44,202 bases of DNA from Aeromonas piscicola (lineage in GTDB: Bacteria > Pseudomonadota > Gammaproteobacteria > Enterobacterales > Aeromonadaceae). Position numbers and translations under genes: made by a program. The DNA is taken from assembly GCF_000820005.1 (NCBI RefSeq), contig NZ_CDBL01000033.1, forward strand, positions 85,712-129,913. Direction: 5' to 3'. How positions within the stretch are numbered: the stretch's first letter is position 1; each line of letters starts with the position of its first letter. This document shows, in pieces, positions 26,482 through 37,210 of the stretch. Under the pieces are notes generated by a model that saw only the letters and a program-made list of their open reading frames with translations, was not told where the DNA came from and did not search any database.

Positions 26482-26955
26482 TCACTTCGGATAACTGATC
26501 TCGTTGACATACCAACAGACGTCACCGACTGGCGTAGGCACTATGGCCTCATCCCCGACCTCCTTCTTGAGCAGGGCGCGGGCCATGGGGGAGTCGATGG
26601 AGATGTAATCCTTGCGGCCAAAGATCTCGTCATAACCGACAATGCGAAAGCGCTTGGTCTCGCCCTCGTCGTTCTCCACCTTGACCCAGGCACCGAAAAA
26701 CACCTTGCCCTCCTGGGCGGGAGCATAATCAACGATCCCCAGCTCCTCGAGGCATTTGCGCAGGTAGCGTACCCGCCTGTCGATCTCCCGCAGCCGCTTC
26801 TTGTTGTACTGGTAGTCGGCATTCTCGCTGCGATCGCCGAGGCTGGCGGCCCAGGCCACCTTGCGGGTGGTCTCGGGGCGCTCTTCACGCCACAGGAAAT
26901 CGAGCTCTTCTTTCAGCTTGTTGTAGCCTTCGCGGGTGATCAGCTTGGTCTTCAT
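26482..26955 (-). CDS. greB: Transcription elongation factor GreB
   Basis: GreB rescues backtracked RNA polymerase by stimulating cleavage of the extruded RNA. The 157-residue protein (E. coli 158) has the N-terminal coiled coil with LITREGYNKLKEELDFLWREERPE and ASLGDRSENADYQYNKKRLREIDRRVRYL, where the acidic tip residues are present. The C-terminal FKBP-like domain contains IVGYDEIFGRKDYISIDSPMARALL. I use the ATG at 26955 (MKTKLI), as in E. coli; a TTG three codons upstream is possible. It is divergent from ompR. Confidence 0.96.
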   Translation of the reverse strand: MKTKLITREGYNKLKEELDFLWREERPETTRKVAWAASLGDRSENADYQYNKKRLREIDRRVRYLRKCLEELGIVDYAPAQEGKVFFGAWVKVENDEGETKRFRIVGYDEIFGRKDYISIDSPMARALLKKEVGDEAIVPTPVGDVCWYVNEISYPK

Positions 26956-27121
26956 GGATTTCAAGTACCTGCGTCAATGTGGGCTGATGGGCCTCTGGTG
27001 GCCCGGCCGATCTTATCCGCTGTCGCCTTGCTGTCGAGCAAAACCTGTATCGTCATGGGAGAGGACGTGGGCCGAGGCGCACAAGGCGGCCATGGGCAAT
27101 AACCAGTAACATATTTATGCT

Positions 27122-27149
27122 TTGCCGTTGGGTGCCCGGGCTCTAGTAT
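27122..27149 (+). promoter_or_regulatory. Candidate ompR-envZ promoter
   Basis: TTGCCG (27122-27127) and TAGTAT (27144-27149) are 16 bases apart, each with four of six consensus matches. The start point would fall about 25 bases upstream of the ompR ATG. Confidence 0.45.
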
Positions 27150-27178
27150 TGGCAACATATCGATAGGAGAGGCAAGCA

Positions 27179-27898
27179 ATGAGTCAGCAATACAAGGTTC
27201 TGGTCGTCGACGATGATTTGAAATTACGTTCCCTGTTGGAGCGCTATCTGACCGAACAGGGATTCGTGGTTCGGGGCGTCGCCAATGGTGAACAGGCCGA
27301 TCGCCTGCTGACTCGTGAAAATTTCAGCCTGATGGTGCTGGACTTGATGCTGCCGGGGGAGGATGGCCTCTCCATCTGTCGCCGCCTGCGCGAGGCCGGC
27401 AATCAGATCCCGGTGCTGATGCTCACCGCCAAGGGCGATGAGGTGGATCGCATCGTCGGGCTCGAGATGGGGGCCGATGACTATCTTCCCAAGCCATTTA
27501 ATCCCCGTGAGCTGCTGGCGCGGATCCGCGCCGTGCTGCGCCGTCATACCGTAGAACTGCCCGGGGCTCCCTCGACTGCCGAGAAGATGGTGACCTTCGG
27601 CAGTTATCAGCTCAACCTGGCGACCCGTGAACTCAGCCGTGATGGCGAGCCGGTGGCCCTGACCAGCGGCGAATTTGCCGTGCTGAAGGTGCTGGTCAGT
27701 CATCCCCGCGAGCCCCTCTCCCGCGACAAGTTGATGAATCTGGCCAGAGGGCGCGAGTACACGGCGACCGAGCGCAGCATAGATGTGCAGGTCTCCCGCT
27801 TGCGCCGCTTGCTGGAGCAGGACCCGGCCCAGCCGCGTTACCTGCAGACCGTCTGGGGCCTGGGTTACGTCTTCGTGCCGGACGGTGATGGCGAATGA
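27179..27898 (+). CDS. ompR: Osmoregulatory response regulator OmpR
   Basis: A 239-residue two-component response regulator, same length as E. coli OmpR. The receiver domain starts [19 protein letters not shown], has the phosphorylated Asp55 in [12 protein letters not shown] and the lysine in [10 protein letters not shown]. The winged-helix output domain (about residues 140-235) includes [33 protein letters not shown] and [14 protein letters not shown]. It should control porin and envelope genes with EnvZ. AGGAGAGG precedes the ATG, and its stop overlaps the envZ start (ATGA). Confidence 0.97.
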   Translation: MSQQYKVLVVDDDLKLRSLLERYLTEQGFVVRGVANGEQADRLLTRENFSLMVLDLMLPGEDGLSICRRLREAGNQIPVLMLTAKGDEVDRIVGLEMGADDYLPKPFNPRELLARIRAVLRRHTVELPGAPSTAEKMVTFGSYQLNLATRELSRDGEPVALTSGEFAVLKVLVSHPREPLSRDKLMNLARGREYTATERSIDVQVSRLRRLLEQDPAQPRYLQTVWGLGYVFVPDGDGE

Positions 27899-29205
27899 AG
27901 AAAGTGAGCAGCATGTTTTCCCGCATGCTCTGGTTTCTGGCCGCCGTGCTGGTGGTCTATCAGTTTGTCTCCTATGCCACCTTCTACAACTATCTGCTGG
28001 CGCCGACCGTCAAGCAGATTAGCCACCTGCTGGCCAATCAGGTCAAACTCATTTTTCCGGTCGAAAGCAACCAGCTGGCGCTGAGCGAGGATGCCGAGGC
28101 GCTGGTCTATGTGGCGACCGGCAGCGACATCTATACCCAGACAGAGGCGGAGCAGCACGGGCTCAAGGACTCCAAGCCCTACACCTATCTGGAAGAGAGC
28201 ATCAGCCGCGAGCTGGGGGGCAAGACCAAGGTGCGGGTCGAGATCCAGGATCACTACATCATCTGGATCCAGCCGCCCCAGGCCAATCAGGTGTGGGTTC
28301 GCATCCCGCTGACCGAGATTGAGGATGACGACATAGAGCCGCTGATCCTCTACATGAGCGTGCTGCTGGTGGTGACCCTGTTCGCCGCCTGGCGGTTTGC
28401 CCGCCAGCTGGTGCGTCCGCTGGAGGATCTGGAGGCCGGTGCCGTGGCCGTGGCCCGTGGCAACTTCCCCGATGCGCTGGGGGAGCTCGGCTCACGGGAG
28501 GTACGCCGGTTGACCCGCACCTTTAACCACATGTCGAGCTCGATCAAGGGGTTGATCGAGGAGCGCAACCTGATGATGGCCGGGGTCTCCCACGATCTTC
28601 GCACCCCCTTGACCCGCATCCGGCTGGCGACCGAGATGATGTCGTCCGGCGATGAGTATCTCAAGGAGAGCATCAACGCGGACATTGACGAATCCAACGG
28701 CATCATAGATCAGTTCATCGACTACATTCGGCCGGACGAGGGGCTGGATACCCAGCAAATCGACCTGACCCAGCTGATCCACGACGTGCTGCTGGTGCAG
28801 ACCGATCAGGGGCTGGAGGTGGATCTCGAATTGCCGGAAGAGGCGGTGCGGGTGGCCTGCAATCCCATCAGCATCCGGCGCATCCTCAACAACCTGTCGG
28901 GCAACTCGTTGCGCTATGGCGCGAGCCGCTTGCATGCCGAGCTGAAGGATGATGGCCACTGGGTGCGGCTGCGGCTGTCAGACAACGGCCCCGGAATCCC
29001 GGAGCAGGATTACTACCGGGTGCTCAAGCCTTTTACCCAGGGCAACGAGGCCCGCACCGGCAGCGGCAGCGGCCTGGGGTTGGCCATAGTCGCCAAGATT
29101 GTCTCCCAGCACCATGGCACCATACGGCTGGGTCGCTCGGAACTGGGGGGCTTGCTGGTGGAGATCCGGCTACCCAAGAACCAGCCACTGGAGTGGATGG
29201 ATTGA
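27895..29205 (+). CDS. envZ: Osmosensing histidine kinase EnvZ
   Basis: A 436-residue inner membrane sensor kinase (E. coli 450). Two membrane segments (about residues 12-32 and 150-167) flank a periplasmic domain of some 115 residues. Then come HAMP ([14 protein letters not shown]), the phosphoacceptor His233 in [15 protein letters not shown], and the ATPase domain with N-box [17 protein letters not shown] and GSGLGLAIV. It phosphorylates and dephosphorylates OmpR. The four-base overlap with ompR indicates coupling. A perfect hairpin follows two bases after the stop. Confidence 0.96.
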   Translation: MKKVSSMFSRMLWFLAAVLVVYQFVSYATFYNYLLAPTVKQISHLLANQVKLIFPVESNQLALSEDAEALVYVATGSDIYTQTEAEQHGLKDSKPYTYLEESISRELGGKTKVRVEIQDHYIIWIQPPQANQVWVRIPLTEIEDDDIEPLILYMSVLLVVTLFAAWRFARQLVRPLEDLEAGAVAVARGNFPDALGELGSREVRRLTRTFNHMSSSIKGLIEERNLMMAGVSHDLRTPLTRIRLATEMMSSGDEYLKESINADIDESNGIIDQFIDYIRPDEGLDTQQIDLTQLIHDVLLVQTDQGLEVDLELPEEAVRVACNPISIRRILNNLSGNSLRYGASRLHAELKDDGHWVRLRLSDNGPGIPEQDYYRVLKPFTQGNEARTGSGSGLGLAIVAKIVSQHHGTIRLGRSELGGLLVEIRLPKNQPLEWMD

Positions 29206-29206
29206 G

Positions 29207-29236
29207 AGAAGGGCGTATCCGTGGATACGCCCTTCT
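29207..29236. terminator. Hairpin between envZ and the EamA gene
   Basis: AGAAGGGCGTATCC (29207-29220) and GGATACGCCCTTCT (29223-29236) form a perfect 14-base inverted repeat with almost no loop. It lies between two convergent genes. No long T-run follows, but the position supports a shared terminator. Confidence 0.7.
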
Positions 29237-29242
29237 GCATTG

Positions 29243-30157
29243 TCAGGCTTGCGGCTCGGTGCTCTTGCGGTAGCGCTTGCCGTATTTGAGCTGCTGGATC
29301 AGCAGGGCGGCCACGATCAGCCCGAGCCCTATGGGGGTGGCCGGGTGTATGGCTTCGCCGATCAGCAGGTTGAGCAACACCAGGGAGGCAAACGGCGAGA
29401 TGAAGATGAGGTTGCTGATGGGGGCTGTGTTGGTGGCGTGGCGCAGGGCCATCAGCCAGAGCACGAAGCCGAAACCCATCTCGAACAGGCCCACATAGAT
29501 GGCGCCGGCCCAGCCCTGCCAAGCGGTCATGGCAAAATCGGAGAGCAGCCAGGTCGCCGCGATGATGAAAGGAAGACTGATGATGAAGCCGAGCAGCAGG
29601 CTGACGATGGGGTCTCCCTGATTGCGGGTGTTGAGGATCCAGTAGCTGGCCCAGATTAGGGTCGATACCAGCGCCAGCGTCACCCCGAGCGGGCTGTCGA
29701 ACTGCAGGCCGAACACATCTCCCCGGGTGGCGATCACCAGAGCGCCGAAGTAGCCCAACACGATAGCCACGCCGTCGCGGCGGCGCAGCTTCTGGCCGAG
29801 AAAGGGAACGGCCAGCAGGCTGAGGGTGATGGCCCAGGTGTAGTTGAGAGTCTGCGCCTGTTGTGCGGGCAGCAGATCATAGGCCTTGAACAGCAGCAAG
29901 TAATAGAGGAAGGGGTTCAATACCCCCAACGCCAAGTAATAGAAGGGGCGGGCCTTGAGGTAACTCAGCAGCAGCGCCAGCTTGCCCTGTTTGGCAACGA
30001 TGGCGCCGAGAGTCAGGGTCGAGGTGAAGGCGGCCACAAGCAGCAGCTGCACAGGCTCGAAGTAGGCGAGGGAAATCTTGAAGGCGGTGGCGACCGTCGA
30101 CCAGAGGGCAACGGCGCAGAGTCCATATTGATAGGCTTTCTTTTGATCTTTGAGCAT
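29243..30157 (-). CDS. DMT-superfamily EamA-type transporter
   Basis: A 304-residue inner membrane protein with about ten hydrophobic segments in two EamA repeats of roughly 140 residues each (first with ALWSTVATAFKISL and LNYTWAITLSLLAVPFL, second with STLIWASYWIL and LIFISPFASLVLLNLLIGE). Members export amino acids and related metabolites; the substrate cannot be told from the sequence. I start at the ATG at 30157; a GTG at 30190 is in frame but has no better ribosome site. The S10 operon begins divergently. Confidence 0.87.
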   Translation of the reverse strand: MLKDQKKAYQYGLCAVALWSTVATAFKISLAYFEPVQLLLVAAFTSTLTLGAIVAKQGKLALLLSYLKARPFYYLALGVLNPFLYYLLLFKAYDLLPAQQAQTLNYTWAITLSLLAVPFLGQKLRRRDGVAIVLGYFGALVIATRGDVFGLQFDSPLGVTLALVSTLIWASYWILNTRNQGDPIVSLLLGFIISLPFIIAATWLLSDFAMTAWQGWAGAIYVGLFEMGFGFVLWLMALRHATNTAPISNLIFISPFASLVLLNLLIGEAIHPATPIGLGLIVAALLIQQLKYGKRYRKSTEPQA

Positions 30158-30303
30158 CGGATGTCGTTCCACTGACGGAGGCAGGCGCACAGTCTACCAG
30201 CCTGTTTGTAACATTGTCGTTACCCCCGGTTGGCAGGGAATGGCGTCACCGCCAGCGAGATCCATCTGTCACATAAAACTGCGCACAATCTGTTCGCTCT
30301 CCC

Positions 30304-30825
<522 letters not shown>

Positions 30826-30847
30826 TTACGGAAAGAGGTTGATAACA

Positions 30848-31480
30848 ATGACAATCGGTCTTGTAGGTCGCAAAGTGGGTATGACTCGCATCTTCACTGA
30901 AGATGGCGTTTCTATCCCGGTGACTGTTATCGAAGTTGAAGCTAACCGTGTAACTCAGGTCAAATCTGTAGAAACCGACGGCTACAACGCTATTCAGGTT
31001 ACCACTGGCGCCAAAAAAGCCAGCCGTGTGACCAAGCCGGAAGCTGGCCACTTTGCCAAAGCTGGTGTAGAAGCCGGTCGCGGTCTGTGGGAATTCCGCT
31101 TGAACAACGGTGAAACTTTCACTGTTGGTAGCGAGCTGAAAGTAGATCTTCTCGCTGACGTTAAGATGGTAGACGTTACCGGCACATCCAAGGGTAAAGG
31201 TTTTGCGGGCACTGTAAAGCGCCACAACTTCCGCACCCAGGATATGACCCACGGTAACTCCTTGTCTCACCGCGCTCCGGGTTCTATCGGTCAGAACCAG
31301 ACTCCGGGTCGTGTATTCAAGGGCAAAAAGATGGCTGGTCACATGGGTGCTGAGCGTGTAACGACTCAGAACCTGGAACTGGTTCGTGTTGACGCTGAAC
31401 GTAACCTGCTGCTCATCAAAGGTGCAGTCCCAGGTGCAACCAACGGCAACGTGATCGTCAAACCTGCCGTCAAAGCGTAA
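30848..31480 (+). CDS. rplC: 50S ribosomal protein L3
   Basis: The 210-residue L3 reaches from the surface of the large subunit towards the peptidyl transferase centre. The loop [23 protein letters not shown] contains Gln151, equivalent to the PrmB-methylated Gln150 of E. coli. I start at the ATG at 30848, since [11 protein letters not shown] matches the family and AGAGG precedes it by about ten bases; an ATG three codons earlier has a poorer fit. Confidence 0.98.
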   Translation: MTIGLVGRKVGMTRIFTEDGVSIPVTVIEVEANRVTQVKSVETDGYNAIQVTTGAKKASRVTKPEAGHFAKAGVEAGRGLWEFRLNNGETFTVGSELKVDLLADVKMVDVTGTSKGKGFAGTVKRHNFRTQDMTHGNSLSHRAPGSIGQNQTPGRVFKGKKMAGHMGAERVTTQNLELVRVDAERNLLLIKGAVPGATNGNVIVKPAVKA

Positions 31481-31497
31481 CGTCTGAGGAGATAGTA

Positions 31498-32103
31498 ATG
31501 GAATTGGTAATGAAAGACGCCAAGAGCGCTCTTGAAGTTTCCGAGACTACCTTCGGGCGCGAATTCAACGAAGCTCTGGTTCACCAGGTCGTCGTTGCAT
31601 ATGCCGCAGGTGCCCGTCAGGGTACTCGCGCGCAGCTGACTCGCTCTGAAGTGTCTGGTGGCGGCAAAAAGCCGTGGCGTCAGAAGGGTACTGGTCGTGC
31701 CCGTGCTGGCTCCATCCGTTCGCCCATTTGGCGTTCCGGTGGTGTGACTTTTGCTGCTAAGCCGCAAGATCACAGCCAAAAAGTAAACAAGAAGATGTAC
31801 CGCGGCGCTATCCGTAGCATCCTGTCCGAACTGGTACGTCAAGAGCGCCTGATCGTTGTCGAGAAATTCGGCATCGAAGCGCCGAAGACCAAAGAACTGA
31901 TCGCCAAGCTGAAAGAGATGGAACTGACTGACGTTCTGATCGTGACAGCTGAAGTCGATGAGAACCTGTTCCTGGCTGCTCGCAACCTGTACAAAGTTGA
32001 CGTGCGTGACGTTGCCGGTATCGACCCGGTCAGCCTGATCGCTTTCGACAAGGTTCTGATGACTGCTGATGCAGTTAAGCAAATCGAGGAGATGCTGGCA
32101 TGA
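31498..32103 (+). CDS. rplD: 50S ribosomal protein L4
   Basis: The 201-residue L4, same length as in E. coli, lines the peptide exit tunnel with the extended loop [35 protein letters not shown] region (about residues 42-75). It is also the likely repressor acting on the S10 leader. AGGAGATAG precedes the ATG. Its stop overlaps the rplW start by four bases (ATGA). Confidence 0.98.
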   Translation: MELVMKDAKSALEVSETTFGREFNEALVHQVVVAYAAGARQGTRAQLTRSEVSGGGKKPWRQKGTGRARAGSIRSPIWRSGGVTFAAKPQDHSQKVNKKMYRGAIRSILSELVRQERLIVVEKFGIEAPKTKELIAKLKEMELTDVLIVTAEVDENLFLAARNLYKVDVRDVAGIDPVSLIAFDKVLMTADAVKQIEEMLA

Positions 32104-32402
32104 TCCGCGAAGAGCGTCTGTTGAAAGTTCTGAAGGCTCCGCATATCTCTGAAAAGAGCACCATGGTCGCCGAGAAGCAGAACACTATCGTGTTCAAAAT
32201 TGCTGTCGACGCCACCAAGGCGGAAGTCAAAGCTGCAGTTGCGAAACTGTTCGAGGTCGAAGTTGAGACCGTCCGTACCCTGAACATGAAGGGTAAAACC
32301 AAGCGCGCAGGTGCACGCGTAGGCCGTCGTTCCGATTGGAAAAAGGCTTATGTGACCCTGAAAGCTGGTCAGGACATCGACTTCATGGGCGCAGCCGAGT
32401 AA
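32100..32402 (+). CDS. rplW: 50S ribosomal protein L23
   Basis: The 100-residue L23 sits at the exit of the peptide tunnel, where trigger factor, SRP and translocon dock. Glu18 in PHISEKST matches the trigger factor contact residue of E. coli L23. The basic loop [23 protein letters not shown] is present. It overlaps rplD by four bases, implying coupled translation. Confidence 0.98.
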   Translation: MIREERLLKVLKAPHISEKSTMVAEKQNTIVFKIAVDATKAEVKAAVAKLFEVEVETVRTLNMKGKTKRAGARVGRRSDWKKAYVTLKAGQDIDFMGAAE

Positions 32403-32417
32403 GAGGAGTTCTGAAAA

Positions 32418-33239
32418 ATGGCAATCGTTAAGTGCAAGCCTACTTCTCCGGGCCGCCGCCACGTCGTTAAGATCGTCAATCAAGAGCTGTACAAGGGTAA
32501 GCCCTTTGCCGCTCTGCTGGACAGCAAGAGCAAGTCCGGTGGTCGTAACAACAACGGTCGTATCACTACCCGTCATATCGGTGGTGGTCACAAGCAGCAT
32601 TACCGTATCGTCGACTTCAAGCGCGACAAAGACGGTATCCCGGCCAAAGTAGAGCGCCTGGAATACGATCCTAACCGTACCGCTAACATCGCTCTGGTGT
32701 TGTATGCAGACGGTGAGCGTCGTTACATCCTGGCTCCGAAAGGCCTGAAAGCTGGTGACGCTATCGCTTCTGGTGCTGATGCCGCAATCAAGGTAGGTAA
32801 CACCCTGCCGATGCGCAACATCCCGGTCGGTTCGACTGTTCACGCCGTTGAGATGAAACCTGGTAAAGGTGCCCAGCTGGCTCGTTCCGCTGGTACTTTC
32901 ATCCAGATCCTGGCTCGTGAAGGTAACTATGTAACTCTGCGTCTGCGTTCCGGCGAAGTACGTAAAGTTCTGGCCGAGTGCCGCGCCACTATCGGTGAAG
33001 TCGGTAACTCCGAGCACATGTTGCGTCAACTGGGTAAAGCCGGTGCCAACCGCTGGCGTGGTATTCGTCCGACCGTTCGCGGTATGGCGATGAACCCGGT
33101 CGACCACCCGCACGGTGGTGGTGAGGGTCGTAACAAGGGCATGCAGCCTGTGTCCCCATGGGGCCAGAAGGCTAAAGGCTTCAAGACCCGTAAGAACAAG
33201 CGTACCGACAAGTACATCGTACGTCGTCGTAACAAGTAA
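32418..33239 (+). CDS. rplB: 50S ribosomal protein L2
   Basis: The 273-residue L2, same length as in E. coli, is needed for subunit joining and peptidyl transferase activity. The conserved histidine in [17 protein letters not shown] is at residue 230 counting Met, corresponding to His229 in E. coli numbering. Both OB/SH3-like halves and the basic tail [15 protein letters not shown] are present. AAGAGGAG lies shortly upstream of the ATG. Confidence 0.98.
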   Translation: MAIVKCKPTSPGRRHVVKIVNQELYKGKPFAALLDSKSKSGGRNNNGRITTRHIGGGHKQHYRIVDFKRDKDGIPAKVERLEYDPNRTANIALVLYADGERRYILAPKGLKAGDAIASGADAAIKVGNTLPMRNIPVGSTVHAVEMKPGKGAQLARSAGTFIQILAREGNYVTLRLRSGEVRKVLAECRATIGEVGNSEHMLRQLGKAGANRWRGIRPTVRGMAMNPVDHPHGGGEGRNKGMQPVSPWGQKAKGFKTRKNKRTDKYIVRRRNK

Positions 33240-33246
33240 TTGTTAA

Positions 33247-33540
<294 letters not shown>

Positions 33541-33550
33541 GGGATAAATG

Positions 33551-33895
33551 ATGGAAGCTATCGCTAAACACCGTTATGCCCGTACTTCTGCCCAGAAAGC
33601 TCGTCTGGTAGCCGATCAAGTACGTGGTCTGTCTGTAGACAAGGCTCTGAATCTCCTGACCTTCAGCCCGAAAAAGGCTGCTGTGCTGGTTAAGAAAGTG
33701 CTGGAATCTGCCATTGCAAACGCTGAGCACAACGAAGGCGCCGACATCGACGCCCTGCGTGTTGCTACTATCATGGTCGACGAAGGTCCCTCCATGAAGC
33801 GCATCCGTCCGCGTGCCAAAGGTCGTGCGGATCGTATCCTCAAGCGTACCGCTCACATCACTGTAGTGGTATCCGACGCTAAGGCTGGGAGATAA
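33551..33895 (+). CDS. rplV: 50S ribosomal protein L22
   Basis: The 114-residue L22 (E. coli 110) has a globular part and a long beta hairpin, with [18 protein letters not shown], that lines the exit tunnel; changes in this loop are known to affect macrolide response. Two ATG codons are adjacent (33548 and 33551). I chose the second because E. coli starts ME-TIAKH and the GGGA ribosome site is then better spaced. The C-terminus is slightly extended (DAKAGR). Confidence 0.96.
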   Translation: MEAIAKHRYARTSAQKARLVADQVRGLSVDKALNLLTFSPKKAAVLVKKVLESAIANAEHNEGADIDALRVATIMVDEGPSMKRIRPRAKGRADRILKRTAHITVVVSDAKAGR

Positions 33896-33898
33896 GCA

Positions 33899-34612
33899 AT
33901 GGGTCAGAAAGTACATCCTAATGGCATTCGCCTGGGTATTACCAAGCCTTGGAATTCTACCTGGTTCGCGAACACCAAAGACTTCGCTGACAACCTGTAC
34001 AGCGATTTTCAAGTACGCCAGTTCCTGACCAAGGAGCTGAAAAACGCTTCCTTGTCCAAGATCACTATCGAGCGTCCGGCCAAGAGCATCCGTGTGACCA
34101 TTCACACCGCTCGTCCGGGTGTCGTGATCGGCAAGAAAGGCGAAGACGTTGAGAAACTGCGCAAAGCCGTCGCCGTAATTGCTGGCGTGCCTGCTCAGAT
34201 CAACATTTCCGAAGTCCGCAAGCCGGAGCTGGATGGCAAACTCGTTGCCGACAGCATCACTTCCCAGCTGGAACGTCGCGTTATGTTCCGTCGTGCTATG
34301 AAGCGCGCCGTACAAAACGCCATGCGCCTGGGTGCCAAGGGCATCAAAGTGGAAGTGTCCGGTCGTCTGGGCGGCGCTGAAATCGCGCGTACCGAATGGT
34401 ACCGTGAAGGTCGTGTGCCTTTGCACACCCTGCGTGCCGACATCGACTACGCAACTTCTGAAGCCCACACCACTTACGGTGTGATCGGCGTCAAAGTTTG
34501 GATCTTCAAGGGCGAAGTTCTGGGCGGTCTGGCTGCAGTCAATGCTGCCGCTGCTCAAGAGCAAGCTCCTGCAAAGCCCAAGCGTGACAACAAGCGCCGC
34601 GCTGCTAAGTAA
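33899..34612 (+). CDS. rpsC: 30S ribosomal protein S3
   Basis: The 237-residue S3 (E. coli 233) lies at the mRNA entry pore and contributes to helicase activity of the ribosome. The KH domain shows [14 protein letters not shown], and the C-terminal domain shows [39 protein letters not shown] pieces. The tail is Ala/Lys-rich ([12 protein letters not shown]). It starts three bases after rplV. Confidence 0.98.
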   Translation: MGQKVHPNGIRLGITKPWNSTWFANTKDFADNLYSDFQVRQFLTKELKNASLSKITIERPAKSIRVTIHTARPGVVIGKKGEDVEKLRKAVAVIAGVPAQINISEVRKPELDGKLVADSITSQLERRVMFRRAMKRAVQNAMRLGAKGIKVEVSGRLGGAEIARTEWYREGRVPLHTLRADIDYATSEAHTTYGVIGVKVWIFKGEVLGGLAAVNAAAAQEQAPAKPKRDNKRRAAK

Positions 34613-34624
34613 GGAGATCGGTAA

Positions 34625-35038
34625 ATGTTGCAACCTAAGCGTACTAAATTCCGCAAGACCCATAAGGGTCGTAACCGCGGTCTGGCCACCTCTGGTAACG
34701 AAGTATCCTTCGGTACCTTTGGCCTGAAGGCGACATCTCGTGGTCAACTGACTGCTCGTCAAATCGAAGCAGCCCGTCGTGCCATGACCCGTCACGTTAA
34801 GCGTCAAGGTAAGATCTGGATCCGTGTATTCCCGGACAAGCCCATCACCGAAAAGCCCCTCGAAGTTCGTATGGGTAAAGGTAAGGGTAACGTGGAATAT
34901 TGGGTCTGCCCGATCCAGCCTGGCAAGGTTCTGTACGAGATGGACGGTGTACCTGAGGCTCTGGCGCGTGAAGCGTTTGCCCTGGCCGCAGCTAAGCTGT
35001 CTGTTCAGACCACTTTCGTAATTAAGACGGTGATGTGA
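34625..35038 (+). CDS. rplP: 50S ribosomal protein L16
   Basis: The 137-residue L16 (E. coli 136) helps position A-site tRNA on the large subunit. Arg82 in [10 protein letters not shown] corresponds to Arg81, hydroxylated by the oxygenase RoxA/YcfD in E. coli. One residue is added in the SGNEVSFG loop. AGGAGATCG lies before the ATG. Its TGA shares one base with the rpmC ATG. Confidence 0.98.
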   Translation: MLQPKRTKFRKTHKGRNRGLATSGNEVSFGTFGLKATSRGQLTARQIEAARRAMTRHVKRQGKIWIRVFPDKPITEKPLEVRMGKGKGNVEYWVCPIQPGKVLYEMDGVPEALAREAFALAAAKLSVQTTFVIKTVM

Positions 35039-35229
35039 TGAAAGCCCAAGATCTGCGTCAAAAGAGCGTCGATGAACTGAACCAGGAGCTGCTGGGCCTG
35101 CTGCGTGAGCAATTCAACATGCGCATGCAAGCGTCCACCGGCCAGCTGGCTCAGACTCACACTCTGAAACAAGTGCGTCGTGACGTCGCACGTATCAAGA
35201 CTGTACTGACTGAGAAGGCAGGTGCGTAA
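35038..35229 (+). CDS. rpmC: 50S ribosomal protein L29
   Basis: The 63-residue L29, same length as in E. coli, is an all-helical protein near the tunnel exit. It reads [20 protein letters not shown] and ends in VLTEKAGA. I use the ATG at 35038, overlapping the rplP stop by one base (TGATG); a GTG one codon earlier is possible. Its stop overlaps rpsQ by one base too. Confidence 0.97.
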   Translation: MKAQDLRQKSVDELNQELLGLLREQFNMRMQASTGQLAQTHTLKQVRRDVARIKTVLTEKAGA

Positions 35230-35477
35230 TGACTGACAAGATCCGTACTCTGCAAGGTCGTGTAATTAGCGACAAGATGGAGAAATCCATCACTGTTGCT
35301 ATCGAGCGCAAGGTAAAGCACCCGATCTACGGTAAGATCATCAAGCGCACTACCAAGCTGCACGTACATGATGAGAACAACGAGTGTAAAGCTGGCGATC
35401 TCGTGGAAATCCGCGAGTGCCGCCCGCTGTCCAAGACCAAGTCTTGGACCCTGGTTGCGATCTTAGAAAAGGCCTAA
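35229..35477 (+). CDS. rpsQ: 30S ribosomal protein S17
   Basis: The 82-residue S17 (E. coli 84) is an OB-fold early-assembly protein binding 16S rRNA near the body. It starts [12 protein letters not shown] and has the block [14 protein letters not shown] at its end. It overlaps rpmC by one base (TAATG) and is the last gene of the S10 operon, followed by a strong terminator. Confidence 0.98.
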   Translation: MTDKIRTLQGRVISDKMEKSITVAIERKVKHPIYGKIIKRTTKLHVHDENNECKAGDLVEIRECRPLSKTKSWTLVAILEKA

Positions 35478-35493
35478 TCGGTACTTTTTAGCC

Positions 35494-35526
35494 CAAACGG
35501 CCCCTTAGCGGGGCCGTTTGTTTTTT
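35494..35526 (+). terminator. Terminator at the end of the S10 operon
   Basis: AAACGGCCCC (35495-35504) pairs with GGGGCCGTTT (35510-35519) around a 5-base loop, followed by G and six T. It separates the S10 and spc operons. Confidence 0.9.
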
Positions 35527-35550
35527 AGGCTACCTTTTCTAAAAATCCTG

Positions 35551-35559
35551 TGTTATAGT
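35551..35559 (+). promoter_or_regulatory. spc operon promoter, extended -10 type
   Basis: TGTTATAGT at 35551-35559 fits the extended -10 form TGnTATAAT with one mismatch. No good -35 box is seen 17 bases upstream. Transcription would begin near 35566, about 60 bases before rplN. Confidence 0.55.
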
Positions 35560-35624
35560 TTCGCGCCTTTTGAAGGCAGCCAGATCCCGAGAGGGATAAG
35601 AAGTAAACAAAGCGGAGCACTAAA

Positions 35625-35993
35625 ATGATCCAGATGCAAAGTATGCTGGGCGTAGCCGACAACTCCGGCGCTCGCAGTGTAATGTGTATTAAGGTTCTGG
35701 GTGGCTCGCACCGCCGTTACGCCGGCATCGGCGACATCATCAAAGTTTCCATTAAGGAAGCCATTCCTCGCGGTAAAGTGAAGAAAGGTGATGTGTATAA
35801 CGCGGTGGTCGTACGCACCCGTAAAGGCGTTCGTCGTCCGGACGGCTCAGTCATCCGTTTCGACAACAATGCGGCTGTGTTGCTTAACAACAACCAACAG
35901 CCAATCGGTACTCGTATTTTTGGCCCGGTGACCCGTGAACTCCGTAATGAGAAGTTCATGAAGATTGTGTCCCTGGCACCCGAAGTACTGTAA
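35625..35993 (+). CDS. rplN: 50S ribosomal protein L14
   Basis: The 122-residue L14 (E. coli 123) lies at the subunit interface and also binds the silencing factor RsfS. It has the family blocks [21 protein letters not shown] and [13 protein letters not shown]. One residue is missing in the NNNQQPIG loop compared with E. coli. First gene of the spc operon, with GGAG about ten bases upstream of the ATG. Confidence 0.98.
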
Positions 35994-36004
35994 GGAGTCG
36001 AACG

Positions 36005-36322
36005 ATGGCAGCTAAAATCCGTCGCGAAGACGAAGTGATTGTTCTTACCGGCAAAGACAAGGGCAAGCGTGGCAAAGTCACTCAAGTCCTGGTAAGCGAA
36101 GGTAAGGTATACGTTGAAGGCATCAACCTGGTGAAGAAACACCAAAAGCCGGTACCCGCACTGGGTCAGGCTGGCGGTATCATCAGCAAAGAAGCCCCAA
36201 TGGACGTTTCTAACGTAGCGCTGTTCAACTCTGCCGCTGGCAAGGCTGATCGCGTTGGTTTCCGGATTGAAGACGGCAAAAAAGTTCGTTTCTTCAAATC
36301 CACCGGCGAACTTGTGAAGTAA
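36005..36322 (+). CDS. rplX: 50S ribosomal protein L24
   Basis: The 105-residue L24 (E. coli 104) starts large-subunit assembly and has a KOW motif in [20 protein letters not shown]. It begins eleven bases after rplN with AAGGAG shortly upstream. It ends 13 bases before rplE, just ahead of the S8-type control site. Confidence 0.98.
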   Translation: MAAKIRREDEVIVLTGKDKGKRGKVTQVLVSEGKVYVEGINLVKKHQKPVPALGQAGGIISKEAPMDVSNVALFNSAAGKADRVGFRIEDGKKVRFFKSTGELVK

Positions 36323-36335
36323 TTGGAGTTTAACG

Positions 36336-36875
36336 ATGGCGAAACTGCATGATTACTACAAATCCGATGTAGTAAATGAACTGGCCAAACAGTTCGGTTA
36401 CAAGACTATCATGCAAGTCCCTCGGATCGAGAAAATCACCCTGAACATGGGTGTTGGTGAAGCTATCTCTGACAAAAAGCTGTTGGAAAATGCCGCCGCC
36501 GATATGGCTGCCATTTCCGGTCAGAAGCCGCTGATCACCAAAGCTCGCAAATCTGTTGCGGGCTTCAAGATTCGTGAAGGCTACCCGATAGGTTGTAAAG
36601 TAACCCTGCGTGGCGAGCGTATGTGGGAGTTCCTGGAACGGCTGATTTGCATCTCCGTACCGCGTATCCGTGACTTCCGTGGCCTGAACGCTAAAGCGTT
36701 CGACGGTCGTGGTAACTACTCCATGGGCGTGCGTGAGCAAATCATCTTCCCGGAAATCGACTATGACAAAGTCGATCGCGTTCGTGGTCTGGATATCACC
36801 ATCACCACTTCCGCGAATACCGATGAAGAAGGCCGTGCTCTGCTGGCTGCCTTTAACTTCCCATTCCGCAAGTAA
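36336..36875 (+). CDS. rplE: 50S ribosomal protein L5
   Basis: The 179-residue L5, same length as in E. coli, binds 5S rRNA and contacts S13 across the subunit bridge. Blocks include [29 protein letters not shown] and [20 protein letters not shown]. The start of the gene contains an inverted repeat likely to be the S8 target. TTGGAG lies about nine bases before the ATG. Confidence 0.98.
   Translation: MAKLHDYYKSDVVNELAKQFGYKTIMQVPRIEKITLNMGVGEAISDKKLLENAAADMAAISGQKPLITKARKSVAGFKIREGYPIGCKVTLRGERMWEFLERLICISVPRIRDFRGLNAKAFDGRGNYSMGVREQIIFPEIDYDKVDRVRGLDITITTSANTDEEGRALLAAFNFPFRK
36353..36375 (+). promoter_or_regulatory. S8-type translational control site at rplE start
   Basis: TTACTAC (36353-36359) and GTAGTAA (36369-36375) form a perfect 7-base stem with a 9-base loop, 17 bases after the rplE ATG. 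E. coli has a nearly identical stem in the same place, where S8 binds the spc message and represses it. Function here is inferred. Confidence 0.7.
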
Positions 36876-36885
36876 GGTTAGGGTT

Positions 36886-37191
36886 ATGGCTAAAACATCC
36901 ATGAAAGCACGTGAAGCAAAGCGTGCGAAGCTGGTAGCCAAGTTCGCGACCAAGCGAACCGAGCTGAAAGCTATCATCGTTGATATGAACGCTTCTGAAG
37001 AAGCGCGTTGGGATGCTGTCTTGCAACTGCAACAGCTGCCCCGTGATTCCAGTCCGTCCCGCCAGCGTAACCGTTGCAATATTACTGGTCGTCCGCACGG
37101 TTTCCTGCGCAAGTTTGGCCTGTCTCGCATCAAGGTGCGTGAGCATGCCATGAAGGGCGAAATTCCAGGCCTCAAAAAGGCCTCTTGGTAA
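36886..37191 (+). CDS. rpsN: 30S ribosomal protein S14
   Basis: The 101-residue S14 is the long, zinc-free form: only one cysteine ([13 protein letters not shown]) remains where the short form has a CxxC pair. It starts [16 protein letters not shown] and binds the head of the 30S near S3 and S10. I use the ATG at 36886; the frame is open further upstream inside rplE, but homology fixes the start. Confidence 0.97.
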   Translation: MAKTSMKAREAKRAKLVAKFATKRTELKAIIVDMNASEEARWDAVLQLQQLPRDSSPSRQRNRCNITGRPHGFLRKFGLSRIKVREHAMKGEIPGLKKASW

Positions 37192-37210
37192 GAATCTCGG
37201 GAGTTAGACT

